From CAYJLF01 sp964371055 (GTDB lineage: Bacteria > Eisenbacteria > RBG-16-71-46 > CAIMUX01), in assembly GCA_964371055.1 (NCBI GenBank), contig CAYJLF010000016.1:87761-151760 (forward strand): DNA of 64,000 bases, in the 5' to 3' direction. Numbering within the stretch: position 1 is the stretch's first letter; every line of letters begins with the position of its first letter. The notes under the pieces are model-generated. The model saw only the letters and a list, made by a program, of their open reading frames with translations, had not been told where the DNA came from and did no database searches. This document shows positions 1 through 9,481 of this stretch, piece after piece. The position numbers were made by a program, and so were the translations under genes.

Positions 1-119
1 TCGATCATCCGGACGAGGCGGCCGCGATCGCCGCCCGGGCCCGGGCCTGGGTGCTCGCGCACGGGTCGGTCCGGACGTCCGTCGAAGGACTGCAGGAGAT
101 CTACGACGGGCTGAGGTGA
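1..119 (+). CDS. C-terminal fragment of an upstream gene, possibly a glycosyltransferase
   Basis: An open frame enters from the left edge and stops at TGA 117-119; its start lies outside the window. The last 38 or so residues are Ala/Arg-rich and end in TSVEGLQEIYDGLR. An alpha-helical tail with a W-V-x-x-H-G-S-V-x-T-S-V pattern followed by a Y-D-x-L end is common at the C-terminus of GT-B glycosyltransferases such as KDO transferases. The fragment is too short to prove this. It lies 69 bases upstream of the transporter on the same strand. Confidence 0.4.
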   Translation, partial: DHPDEAAAIAARARAWVLAHGSVRTSVEGLQEIYDGLR

Positions 120-188
120 CGGCGAGCAGGGCCCACCCCGCGCTGGCGTCTCCCGACCAACGCCGGTATGATCCCGACCGAGGAGCGG

Positions 189-1733
<1,545 letters not shown>

Positions 1734-1768
1734 GATCTCTCGGCGGAACAGCGACCGACCCGCTGGGG

Positions 1769-1781
1769 TATACTTCGCTCG
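1769..1781 (+). promoter_or_regulatory. Candidate -10 box (TATACT) directly before the GTG start of the propeller protein
   Basis: TATACT at 1769-1774 lies seven bases before GTG 1781. Transcription from it would begin at or next to the start codon, giving a leaderless message. No Shine-Dalgarno sequence lies at useful spacing; the nearest purine run, GGGG at about 1765-1768, is too far away. The -35 region (around 1745-1751, GGAACA) is weak. Confidence 0.35.
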
Positions 1782-4700
1782 TGACCCTGACGACTCCATC
1801 GCGATCCCTGCCGGCGACGGTCCATCGGACGGCCTGGACGCTGGCCGTCGTCGTCATCCTCGCGGCAGGTCCAGCCCAGGCCTGGTCTAAACCCTGGCCG
1901 GCCGCGGACCGCAGCGGCTGGATGACCGAGTTCGGCGCTCCTGAACCGGATGGGATGATCTGCGCCCTCGGCGAATACCAGGGCGCTCTCATCATCGCCG
2001 GCGAGTTCACGATCCTGGAAGACACGCCCCTCTGGCACATCGCGCGCTGGGATGGCGAGCGATTCGACCCGCTCGAAAGGGGCTTGAACGGGCCTGTTCG
2101 CGCGCTGGCCACCTATCGCGGGGACCTCATCGCTGCCGGCGACTTCACCGCGGCGGGCGAGGTAGCCGTCTCCTGCATCGCCCGGTGGGATGGAACCGAG
2201 TGGCATCCACTGGGCCGGGGATCCGACATCCCGATCCTGACGGTCGCAGTCGTGGGAGACACCCTCTTCGCCGGCGGGCCCTTCGGCGCGGAGTTCGGCA
2301 CGCCGGCCCGCGCCGTGCGTGCCTGGGACGGCGTCCAATGGAGGGACGCGGGCTTCGATGAGTCGGTTCCCGTCAGCGAGGGATACGTCCACCAGCTCCT
2401 CGCGTTCGACGGCCGCCTGGTCGCCTGGTGGGACAATGACCGGCTCCACCCCGACTACGATGACGTGCCGAGCGGCGTCTTCCACCTGGCAGGCGAGCGG
2501 ATCGCCGGTCGATGGCGGCAGATGCCGGAGGAGTATCCCGGCGAGTGGTTTCTCGATCACTTCCAGCCCGACGCGCTCCTGGTTCAGGATGGCCGACTCT
2601 ATGCCGTCGGCGAACTCGGCTACGGACACCTCCTCGTCGAGTGGGACGGCCGCTCGTGGCGCCAGCTCGCCTCTCCCGGGCCCTACACTACGGCGAGCCT
2701 GGGCTTCTGGCGTGGTCAGCTTCTCGTCAGCACGGACGATCGACTCCACCGATGGACTGGATCCAACCTCGAGCTCATGACCCCGCTCGATCTCTACCCG
2801 TCCACGCTCCACGCCTGGCGTGAGGATCTGTGGACGGCGGGGCGATACGCTCTCGCGCCCGGCTCTCCGCAGCCAGCGCTCTTTCGCTGGGACGGGACGA
2901 TCTGGACGCACTACGGAAGACGCGAGGGGCTGGGGCTGTGCGGGGAAAACGAACCCTTCGTCGCCTCCCTCGCGATCTCGGGTCGTGCTCCGGCCGTCTA
3001 CGGCCGCTTCGATCGCGCCGGAGGGGTCGCCTGCACCGATCTGATCGTGCGCGATGGCCACGGGTGGCAGCGCCGTCACACAGAGCGGCGGCAGCGGGCC
3101 GCGCCTGGATCGGCCCACTCCCTCTGGAGCCATGGGCCATGGCTCTACTTCGGCATCTACAGCAGCTTCGACGGTCCGTTCCTGATGCGCAGCTCTTCCG
3201 AGCAGGCCGAGGGGGTGTCAGGACTGGGCGCTACGCCGGTCGTGATCCATAACTGGGACGGCCGGCTCTTCATCGGCGGCCCGTTCACCCGACCGGCCCC
3301 CAGCTACATCGTCGAACGTGTCCCGGGAGACTGGCACTCGCCCCGGGGCGGACTGAATGGACCGGTCGAGGCCCTCTGTACCTATCGAGGAGTGCTCGTG
3401 GCAGGCGGATCGTTCACCGCGAGCATTCGGGAGACCGCTCCGTTGCGCTCGATCGCGTGCTGGGACGGGTGGAGGTGGTTCGACCTCGGCGGCGGCCTGC
3501 CGGATCCGGTCACGGCGCTCGCGCCCTTCCGCGGCGGGCTGGCGGCGGCCTGCACTCTGCCGGGAGACTCCCTCGATCCCGGCTTCGATTCCGCCCGCCC
3601 GGCGCGCGGAGCGGTCTTCTGGTTCGACGGATCGGCGTGGCAGCCGCTCGGCGCAGCGTTCAACGGACGCGTGCGCGATCTCGAGGTCTTCCACGGGCGG
3701 CTGATCGCCGCGGGGGACTTCACCCTCGCGCCCGGCCGGGGTGCCGTCGCCGCCCTCGAAGAGGGAGATTGGGTCGCGATCGGAGAGGGGATGAACGGAC
3801 CGGCGAACGCCCTCCTGGCGCATGACGACACGCTCTGGGTCGGCGGCCGGTTCACCGCCGCCGGATCGACCATCTCGGCACGGCTCGCCGGGTGGATCGA
3901 ACCAACCGTTCCGCTCGAGGACTTCCTCGTCGAGCTGGCCGGCACACCCCGCTCCGGATCAGAAGCCACCGCTGCGGACTCGGCCGGTCCGGTGCTTCCC
4001 CCAGACTCTCCCCGCGCGCGTGTGTCGTTCCGCCTGCCCGATGACCCGCGCTTCGATCGCGCCTTCCTGCGCACATCTTCGACCGGCTTTCCGGCCGACC
4101 CGGAGGAGGGAGATCCCCTTCGCCCCGGCACCGACGGTTCCTTCGACGGTGGGCCGGGAGATCGGGTGAGTCATGAGTTTCAGGTCGCCGAGGGGACCAC
4201 GCTCTACATCGCAGGATTCGCGGCCGATCTCGATGGACAGGTCTCCCGGCCAAGCCGGTCGATCCTCCACGTCCCCGATCAGACCCCTCCCTGGTTCTCG
4301 GCTAACATCCGGCGCCTGCCGTCTCTCGGATCGGGCGCGATCAGGTTCCAGATCGACGCGCTTTGCCCCGAACCACCGCCGCCGCCGGGGCCGAGCGCCC
4401 GGTTCGGGGACGAGGTGACCCTGCTGGAGCGGCCGACCGGCGATCCGTTCGCCTGGTTCGGCGTCGTCGCCCGTCCGCCTTCGGCTCAGGGCGAGGCGGT
4501 CCTGATCTCGGTCGCGGACAGCGTGGGTAATGTCACCACCGCGATCTCCCGATGGGCGGCGGCGCCGGTCTTCGCCCAGGCGGGCGGGCGATGCACCTTC
4601 GATGACGCCACCTGGGTGGAGTATCGCGAGGATGTCGTCCATGACCCCGCCTGGCTGACCATCGTCGGCCAACCGGAATCTGCCGGGTTCGATCTCGACA

Positions 4701-5212
4701 GACTCGGAGCTTGGCACATCGCCCTCAATGAAGAGCCACGGCACCCGCTCCTCCTCTTCCACCGACCGTCATCACGTTCGACCCGCTCGATCGACCTCAG
4801 CCGCCTGGCCCTGGCAGCGCCTCACGGCGAGCGTCTGGCGGGCACGTTCGACTCCGACATCGGTGTCATCTGGTTCTGGATCGATCGTAATGGCGACTAT
4901 CGACTGGTCCGGAACGACACCCCGACCAGTTCACCCGCTGATCCCCATCTTCTCCGGCTCGAGGGTCCGTTTCCCAATCCGTCCTATCGCACGATCACCG
5001 TCCGCTGGGAGGTGGCAGCTCGACAACCGGTGCACTTCGAGCTCTTCGATGTCGCGGGGCGTCGCGTGGCACGGCTCTTCGACGGGCTCTCGGGGCCGGG
5101 ACCCCAGACGTTCACCTGGTCCCCGTCCGTCGACCTGCCGGCCGGCATCTACTTCGGCCGGGTCCGGACCGAGAACTCCGAGCGCAGCGTGCGGCTGGTC
5201 TGGAGGCCGTGA
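1781..5212 (+). CDS. Large secreted propeller-like repeat protein with C-terminal FlgD/Por-type sorting-like domain
   Basis: Predicted 1143-residue exported protein. Residues 1-34 form a signal peptide (hydrophobic core TLAVVVILAAG, AQA cleavage site). Residues about 60-700 hold repeats built on a Y-R-G-x-L-I-A-A-G-x-F-T strand followed by W-D-G-x-x-W-x-x-L-G; clear copies begin near residues 67, 111, 534, 637 and 681. They resemble Kelch-like or delta-60-type propeller blades. A middle section (about 710-1050) looks like Ig/Fn3-type beta structure. The last 80 residues contain FPNPSY, FELFDVAGRRVARLF and LPAGIYFGRV, which is the FlgD-like/T9SS type A-like tail. The only reasonable start is GTG 1781; open frame continues upstream but it overlaps the transporter and has no signal peptide. 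Its role is probably extracellular or cell-surface; no enzymatic motif was recognised. Confidence 0.8.
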   Translation: MTLTTPSRSLPATVHRTAWTLAVVVILAAGPAQAWSKPWPAADRSGWMTEFGAPEPDGMICALGEYQGALIIAGEFTILEDTPLWHIARWDGERFDPLERGLNGPVRALATYRGDLIAAGDFTAAGEVAVSCIARWDGTEWHPLGRGSDIPILTVAVVGDTLFAGGPFGAEFGTPARAVRAWDGVQWRDAGFDESVPVSEGYVHQLLAFDGRLVAWWDNDRLHPDYDDVPSGVFHLAGERIAGRWRQMPEEYPGEWFLDHFQPDALLVQDGRLYAVGELGYGHLLVEWDGRSWRQLASPGPYTTASLGFWRGQLLVSTDDRLHRWTGSNLELMTPLDLYPSTLHAWREDLWTAGRYALAPGSPQPALFRWDGTIWTHYGRREGLGLCGENEPFVASLAISGRAPAVYGRFDRAGGVACTDLIVRDGHGWQRRHTERRQRAAPGSAHSLWSHGPWLYFGIYSSFDGPFLMRSSSEQAEGVSGLGATPVVIHNWDGRLFIGGPFTRPAPSYIVERVPGDWHSPRGGLNGPVEALCTYRGVLVAGGSFTASIRETAPLRSIACWDGWRWFDLGGGLPDPVTALAPFRGGLAAACTLPGDSLDPGFDSARPARGAVFWFDGSAWQPLGAAFNGRVRDLEVFHGRLIAAGDFTLAPGRGAVAALEEGDWVAIGEGMNGPANALLAHDDTLWVGGRFTAAGSTISARLAGWIEPTVPLEDFLVELAGTPRSGSEATAADSAGPVLPPDSPRARVSFRLPDDPRFDRAFLRTSSTGFPADPEEGDPLRPGTDGSFDGGPGDRVSHEFQVAEGTTLYIAGFAADLDGQVSRPSRSILHVPDQTPPWFSANIRRLPSLGSGAIRFQIDALCPEPPPPPGPSARFGDEVTLLERPTGDPFAWFGVVARPPSAQGEAVLISVADSVGNVTTAISRWAAAPVFAQAGGRCTFDDATWVEYREDVVHDPAWLTIVGQPESAGFDLDRLGAWHIALNEEPRHPLLLFHRPSSRSTRSIDLSRLALAAPHGERLAGTFDSDIGVIWFWIDRNGDYRLVRNDTPTSSPADPHLLRLEGPFPNPSYRTITVRWEVAARQPVHFELFDVAGRRVARLFDGLSGPGPQTFTWSPSVDLPAGIYFGRVRTENSERSVRLVWRP

Positions 5213-5243
5213 TCGCGCGCCCGAGCCGTCCTCCAGCGTCGAC

Positions 5244-5267
5244 CCGAGCAGCCGACAAGCCGCTCGG
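5244..5267. terminator. Weak dyad between convergent genes
   Basis: CCGAGC (5244-5249) can pair with GCTCGG (5262-5267) in the 68-base gap between two genes that end towards each other. The loop is 12 bases and there is no T-run, so this is only a possible bidirectional terminator. Confidence 0.25.
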
Positions 5268-5280
5268 TCCGCTGGTGTCG

Positions 5281-6810
5281 CTAGCGAACGGGTAGCCTAA
5301 CGATCCTCCCCGCGGCCATCGGCGCACCCGCCGCTGACCCGCGATAGAGATAGACCCCGCCGGGCATCACGACTCCACGCTCGTCCCGACCGTCCCAGAG
5401 CAACGCCGCCGCGCCGGAATCGGTCTCCGCACCCAGACGCCGCACCCGTCGCCCGTTGACATCGAAGATCGTGAGAGAGACCGCGCTCGCGCCGATTCCA
5501 CTCCACTCCAGTCGCACGGCATCGCGAAACGGATTCGGCCAGGCTCGCATCGTCCGGCCGACCAGGCTCGGAACCATCTCGCTCCCCGGCTCCTCCGGCG
5601 CCGCATCCGCCGTCAGCCACGACGCGTAATCGACCAGACCGAGCGATGGATTGTCCGGCTGATGGAAGATCGCGTCCTCGACCTCCTGCTGCGAGGCCCC
5701 GCCCCACCAGTTTCCCTGCGCCATCTGTGCGAGCGGGGTGTTGTTGTAGAGGCCGTAGGTCCGGCTGAGTCCGTTCTCGGCGATGCAGTTGCCGCCGTCG
5801 TCGTCGGTCGAGCCGTTCCCGAGGTTGCCGAGGTTTGGATGTCCCCCGTTGATGATCGCCACGCCATACCAGTGCCCGCGGATCATGTTCTGCGCCACGA
5901 TCGGGGCGTTGTTGCCGTTGCAGGCGATCCCGAACCCCCAGTTCAGCGTGTCGGGATGGATCGTGTTCGCCAGAAGGACGTTTCCGCGGATCATCGGGTT
6001 CGCCCCGGTCTGGTAGCAGAGGATTCCGTAGCCGCATCCCTCGATGTGATTCCGCTCGATCAGGCCGTTGCTGGCGGCCCAGAGGGAGATCCCGCCGCTC
6101 ATGTGGTGCCCGCTGCCGAGGATGGTGCAGCCGCGGATGGTCGGCGAGTTCGTCCCCTGCAGTCCGATGTTGATGTAAGGATAGGGTGAGGTGTTCTCGA
6201 TGTTGTTGTTTTCCATCCGACAGGACTCGATCAGGGGCGAGGAAGAGAGCGTCATGGTGATCGTCCGGCGGCGGTTATCGTGCAGATGGCAGCCCCGGAC
6301 CACCCCGCCCGCGGCCGAGAAGTCGAGCACCTTGTCCAGGTTGTCGTGGAGGTCGCACGACTCGAGAAGGACCGCCCCACCCACCACATCGACGGCGGTG
6401 TGGGCATGGGCGATCTCGCACCAGGCCAGACGGAACTCCGATCCCGCCTGCGTGTCGCTGAAGCCGAGGCCGCGCCAGGCGCCGGGGGTCGGCGTCGCGG
6501 AGTCGAAGACGATCTTCGCCTCGCTCGTGCCGATCGCCTCCAGCGCGCCGCGGATCTCCAGCCCGATCGTGCCGCCGGTGTCGAGGAACTCGAGGCGCGC
6601 GCCAGGCGCAACGACGAGGCGATCCGTCACCGAAACCACGACCGACTGGTGGACCTGATAGTCGCCCGACCCTCCGGTCACGGCGCCGCCGGACTGGGCC
6701 ACCAGATCATCCATCGACCAGACGACACCGGTTCCCGGAGTGACGTAGTCGGCCACAGCCGGGCCGGCGAGCAGGATCAGCAACAGGGAGAGAAGAAGGA
6801 TCGGCTTCAT
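5281..6810 (-). CDS. Secreted right-handed beta-helix protein with FlgD-like C-terminal domain
   Basis: Predicted 509-residue exported protein. The start ATG at 6810 follows a GAGG box and opens a clear signal peptide (MKPILLLSLLLILLAGPAVA). Residues about 95-395 carry short repeats of the type S-x-x-I-E-x-C-x-[MI]-x-x-N-N and R-G-N-x-[IV]-L-x-N, the pattern of NosD/PbH1-type parallel beta-helices. These often bind or cleave polysaccharides, but no catalytic motif is evident. The C-terminal 85 residues hold AWPNPFRDAV, LTIFDVNGRRVRRL, WDGRDERG and GGVYLYRG, the FlgD-like tail also found on neighbouring secreted proteins. It is transcribed divergently from the C10 peptidase. Confidence 0.85.
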   Translation of the reverse strand: MKPILLLSLLLILLAGPAVADYVTPGTGVVWSMDDLVAQSGGAVTGGSGDYQVHQSVVVSVTDRLVVAPGARLEFLDTGGTIGLEIRGALEAIGTSEAKIVFDSATPTPGAWRGLGFSDTQAGSEFRLAWCEIAHAHTAVDVVGGAVLLESCDLHDNLDKVLDFSAAGGVVRGCHLHDNRRRTITMTLSSSPLIESCRMENNNIENTSPYPYINIGLQGTNSPTIRGCTILGSGHHMSGGISLWAASNGLIERNHIEGCGYGILCYQTGANPMIRGNVLLANTIHPDTLNWGFGIACNGNNAPIVAQNMIRGHWYGVAIINGGHPNLGNLGNGSTDDDGGNCIAENGLSRTYGLYNNTPLAQMAQGNWWGGASQQEVEDAIFHQPDNPSLGLVDYASWLTADAAPEEPGSEMVPSLVGRTMRAWPNPFRDAVRLEWSGIGASAVSLTIFDVNGRRVRRLGAETDSGAAALLWDGRDERGVVMPGGVYLYRGSAAGAPMAAGRIVRLPVR

Positions 6811-6861
6811 GAGGGACCTCCGCGGTGATACCCGGCGGCTTGGATAGCAGAACGCCCCGCT

Positions 6862-6867
6862 ATTGTA
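6862..6867 (-). promoter_or_regulatory. Candidate -10 box (TACAAT) for the beta-helix gene
   Basis: On the minus strand TACAAT occupies 6867-6862, about 52 bases before the ATG at 6810. It stands out as AT-rich in this GC-rich intergenic region. I could not find a convincing -35 hexamer at 16-18 bases. Confidence 0.3.
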
Positions 6868-6958
6868 CCAAGAGCCGCCTGAGGGGAGCGAGGGGAAGGC
6901 CACGGGCGCCATAACAGCTCCGCATCGGCCCGGCCTGCTTCACCTCGAGTCGATCCTC

Positions 6959-6988
6959 TTGTGGTCCCGGGCGTCCGCGCGGTATGCT
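6959..6988 (+). promoter_or_regulatory. Candidate sigma-70 type promoter for the C10 peptidase gene
   Basis: TTGTGG at 6959-6964 and TATGCT at 6983-6988 are 18 bases apart and lie about 130 bases before the ATG at 7117. The 306-base gap from 6811 to 7116 is a divergent intergenic region. Besides this and the opposite-strand TACAAT I see no gene in it. Confidence 0.4.
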
Positions 6989-7116
6989 CGAATGCGGTCG
7001 TTCGAGCCCGGCCTCCGGGCATCCGATCACGAAGGAGTCGCTTGTCGCCGTCATCTCCCGGCCGCATCGCCACCCATCTGGTCGCGCCGCGGTCGCCGGA
7101 TCAGGAGTCGCCCACC

Positions 7117-8622
7117 ATGTCGCTTCGCATCCTCTGCGGTCTCGTGCTCATGATCTGCCTCGGCCTCGTGCCCGCCGCCGACACCGTCCTCGCCGCTCGG
7201 GTCGATGTCGGATCAGCGGGTTCGGTCGCGACGACCTTCGTCGCAAAGACAGCGGGGCACTCTGACCCATCCGCGATCGTGGTCGAGGTGACGGACAGTC
7301 CGTCGATCATCTCCCGCGACGGTCGGGACCTCGCCTACCTCTTCCGGCTGGCGCCTCGCGGCTACGTCGTGGTGGCGGCGGACGACGCGCTCCCCGCCGT
7401 TGTCGCCTACTCCCTGGAGGCCGATCCGCTCGAGGATGTGCAGAGCGACCACCCCCTCCTCCGCCTCGTCGCGGCCGACCTCGAGTCCCGCCTGCGGTCG
7501 CTCTCTTCCGTCGATCCGGACATCACGCGCGAGCGGGCGCGGCAGTGGACCGCACTGCGGCTCGGTTCCTGGGAACGCGCGCCGGGCGAGCGATTCCAGC
7601 AGTGGCCTCCCTCGGGATCGACCCCGACCGGCGGGTGGCTTCTCTCCAACTGGACCCAGAGCGCCCCCTACAACGCGCTCTGCCCCCTGGACCTGGCGCA
7701 CGGAGGCGCGCGGAGCGTGGCCGGATGTCCCGCAGTCGCGATGGCGATGATCCTCAACTACCACGAAACGATTCAGGCCACCGCCTTCGGTGCCGGCGAC
7801 CGCTACTGGCACGCCTACGCCGGCAACAACTACTGGATCCCCGATGCCGCGGCCACCTATGGCTTCCCCGACTTTCCGACCCTGAACGGCCATCTCGCCA
7901 CGCTGACCGCCCACTGGGGCTCGGGGACTCCGCTCACCAACACCGACAAGGCGGCTTTGACCTTCGCCTGTGGAGTCGCCGCAACCCAGGTCTACAGCGC
8001 GTCGGGATCCGGCACCTTCGGCGTCGACCAGGCCTACGACGCCTATCAGCGCTTCGCCTTCACCGGCTGCCGCCTCGCCTTCGACACCGATCCCGAGCTC
8101 TACTCCGATCTCGCCCTCAGCATGCAGAGCGCCCTTCCGGCCCACCTCGCCGTGGTGGACGAGGGATGGACGATGGGGCACAACGTGGTGGTGGACGGCT
8201 ACAACACCGACAACTACTTCCACCTGAACTTCGGATGGGGCGGAGCGTACAACGGATGGTACCTGCTCCCCTCGGAGATTCCCTACGGTCTCACCGTGAT
8301 CGAGGGCGTGGTCCTCGACATCGTTCCGGAAACGACGGCGGCTCCCGAGTTCACCTCCATGGTCAACGCTCGATCCCTCATCTGCGTCCCGAATCCCGGA
8401 ACCGATCGGATCTCGCTCGACCTCGGAGGGCCGTTCGCCCCGGACCTGGAGCTCGAGATCTTCGACGCCGCGGGACGTCTGATCCGAACGCTGGGCGGCT
8501 CGTCGGGCGGCCCGATCGTCTGGATGACCGACGATGCCGGGGGACGCCCCGTCGCGCCCGGCGTCTACTTCGCCCGGACTCAGGACGGATCGGCGGCCGC
8601 GCGCATCGTCGTCTGTCGCTGA
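7117..8622 (+). CDS. C10 family (streptopain-like) cysteine peptidase with FlgD-like tail
   Basis: Predicted 501-residue exported peptidase. ATG 7117 follows AGGAG at a good distance and starts a signal peptide (RILCGLVLMICLGLVPAADT). Residues about 60-150 look like the inhibitory propeptide (AYLFRLAPRGYVVVAADDAL). The mature domain has SVAGCPAVAMAMILNYHE with catalytic Cys at about 204, and MGHNVVVDGYNTDNYFHLNF with catalytic His at about 355, followed by the family's W-G-G-x-x-N-G-W-Y. The last 80 residues (CVPNPGTDRI, LEIFDAAGRLIRTL, GVYFARTQ) are a FlgD-like tail. It should act outside the cytoplasm on peptides or proteins. Confidence 0.9.
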   Translation: MSLRILCGLVLMICLGLVPAADTVLAARVDVGSAGSVATTFVAKTAGHSDPSAIVVEVTDSPSIISRDGRDLAYLFRLAPRGYVVVAADDALPAVVAYSLEADPLEDVQSDHPLLRLVAADLESRLRSLSSVDPDITRERARQWTALRLGSWERAPGERFQQWPPSGSTPTGGWLLSNWTQSAPYNALCPLDLAHGGARSVAGCPAVAMAMILNYHETIQATAFGAGDRYWHAYAGNNYWIPDAAATYGFPDFPTLNGHLATLTAHWGSGTPLTNTDKAALTFACGVAATQVYSASGSGTFGVDQAYDAYQRFAFTGCRLAFDTDPELYSDLALSMQSALPAHLAVVDEGWTMGHNVVVDGYNTDNYFHLNFGWGGAYNGWYLLPSEIPYGLTVIEGVVLDIVPETTAAPEFTSMVNARSLICVPNPGTDRISLDLGGPFAPDLELEIFDAAGRLIRTLGGSSGGPIVWMTDDAGGRPVAPGVYFARTQDGSAAARIVVCR

Positions 8623-8719
8623 TCGCGGGCCGTCCTTTTCGGATCGGCCGTCCTGGACTAGACTGGGGCGGTCGTGGACGCTGGGGGGTATCGAGGTGGA
8701 CGTCAGGGAGGGTATCCAA

Positions 8720-9454
8720 GTGGTTCGCTCGATCATCGTCTGGGCCGTTCGATCCGTCTGTCCAGCGCTGTTCGCCGGATGGCTGGCGTTGGCGCTCCCA
8801 TCCGCCCCGGCACTCGCCGGAGCACAGTACCAGGGTTCGCTCCACTTGATGGGAGTGTTTCCGCAGGGCGAGTTCGCCGACAACCTGGATGATCCGGGGG
8901 TCGGACTCGGCGGTTCGTTCTTCGTCCGGGTACCGGACAGCCCGCTCTATCTCGGCGCCGACCTCGGCTTCTTCATCTACGGGCAATCGGAACGGACCGA
9001 GCCGTTCAACCCGAACATCCCGGAAGTGCAGATCAAGGTCCAGACCGACAACAGCCTGGTCCAGGGAGGTCTGGTGCTGCGGATCCAGCCGCCGGGCGGC
9101 GCGGTGCGGCCCTACCTCGACGGTTTTATCGGATTCAACTACCTCGCCACGAGTACGACGATTCGTGATCGAAGTGATGACGACGAGATCGCCAGCGACA
9201 CCAACCAGGACGACACGGCTTTCGCGTGGGGAGGAGGAGGAGGACTTCTGGTCCGGCTCCATCAGTCCAAGCCGGGCCCGGGCCGGCTGCGCGGCGTCTA
9301 CCTCGACGGACGCGTCCGCTACCTCCTCGGCGGCGAGGCCGACTACCTGCGGGAGGGCTCGATCCGGCGCGAGGGCGGCCGGCTGGTCTACGACCTGCTC
9401 CGGTCGCGCACCGATGTGATTCAGGGCGGGCTGGGAGTCACGCTGGACTTCTGA
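8720..9454 (+). CDS. Small outer-membrane beta-barrel-like protein
   Basis: Predicted 244-residue exported protein. GTG 8720 follows AGGGAGG (8705-8711) at about eight bases; an in-frame GTG at 8696 lacks a ribosome-binding site. The signal peptide ends near ALPSAPALAGA. The mature part alternates short beta strands with Gly/Asp turns (LYLGADLGFFIYG, AVRPYLDGFIGFNYLA, LDGRVRYLLGGEADY) and ends in a strand closing on Phe (GGLGVTLDF), the usual outer-membrane C-terminal signature. An acidic loop (DRSDDDEIASDTNQDD) lies mid-protein. No specific family was recognised. The glycosidase gene starts 27 bases downstream, so the two may be co-transcribed. Confidence 0.7.
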   Translation: MVRSIIVWAVRSVCPALFAGWLALALPSAPALAGAQYQGSLHLMGVFPQGEFADNLDDPGVGLGGSFFVRVPDSPLYLGADLGFFIYGQSERTEPFNPNIPEVQIKVQTDNSLVQGGLVLRIQPPGGAVRPYLDGFIGFNYLATSTTIRDRSDDDEIASDTNQDDTAFAWGGGGGLLVRLHQSKPGPGRLRGVYLDGRVRYLLGGEADYLREGSIRREGGRLVYDLLRSRTDVIQGGLGVTLDF

Positions 9455-9481
9455 TTCGCGCCGACCACGGACGGCAGTCCC

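Noticed and set aside
6996..7012. GTTCGAGCCCGG as a tRNA T-arm
   Set aside because: No acceptor stem, anticodon arm or D-arm can be drawn around it. It lies in a promoter region.
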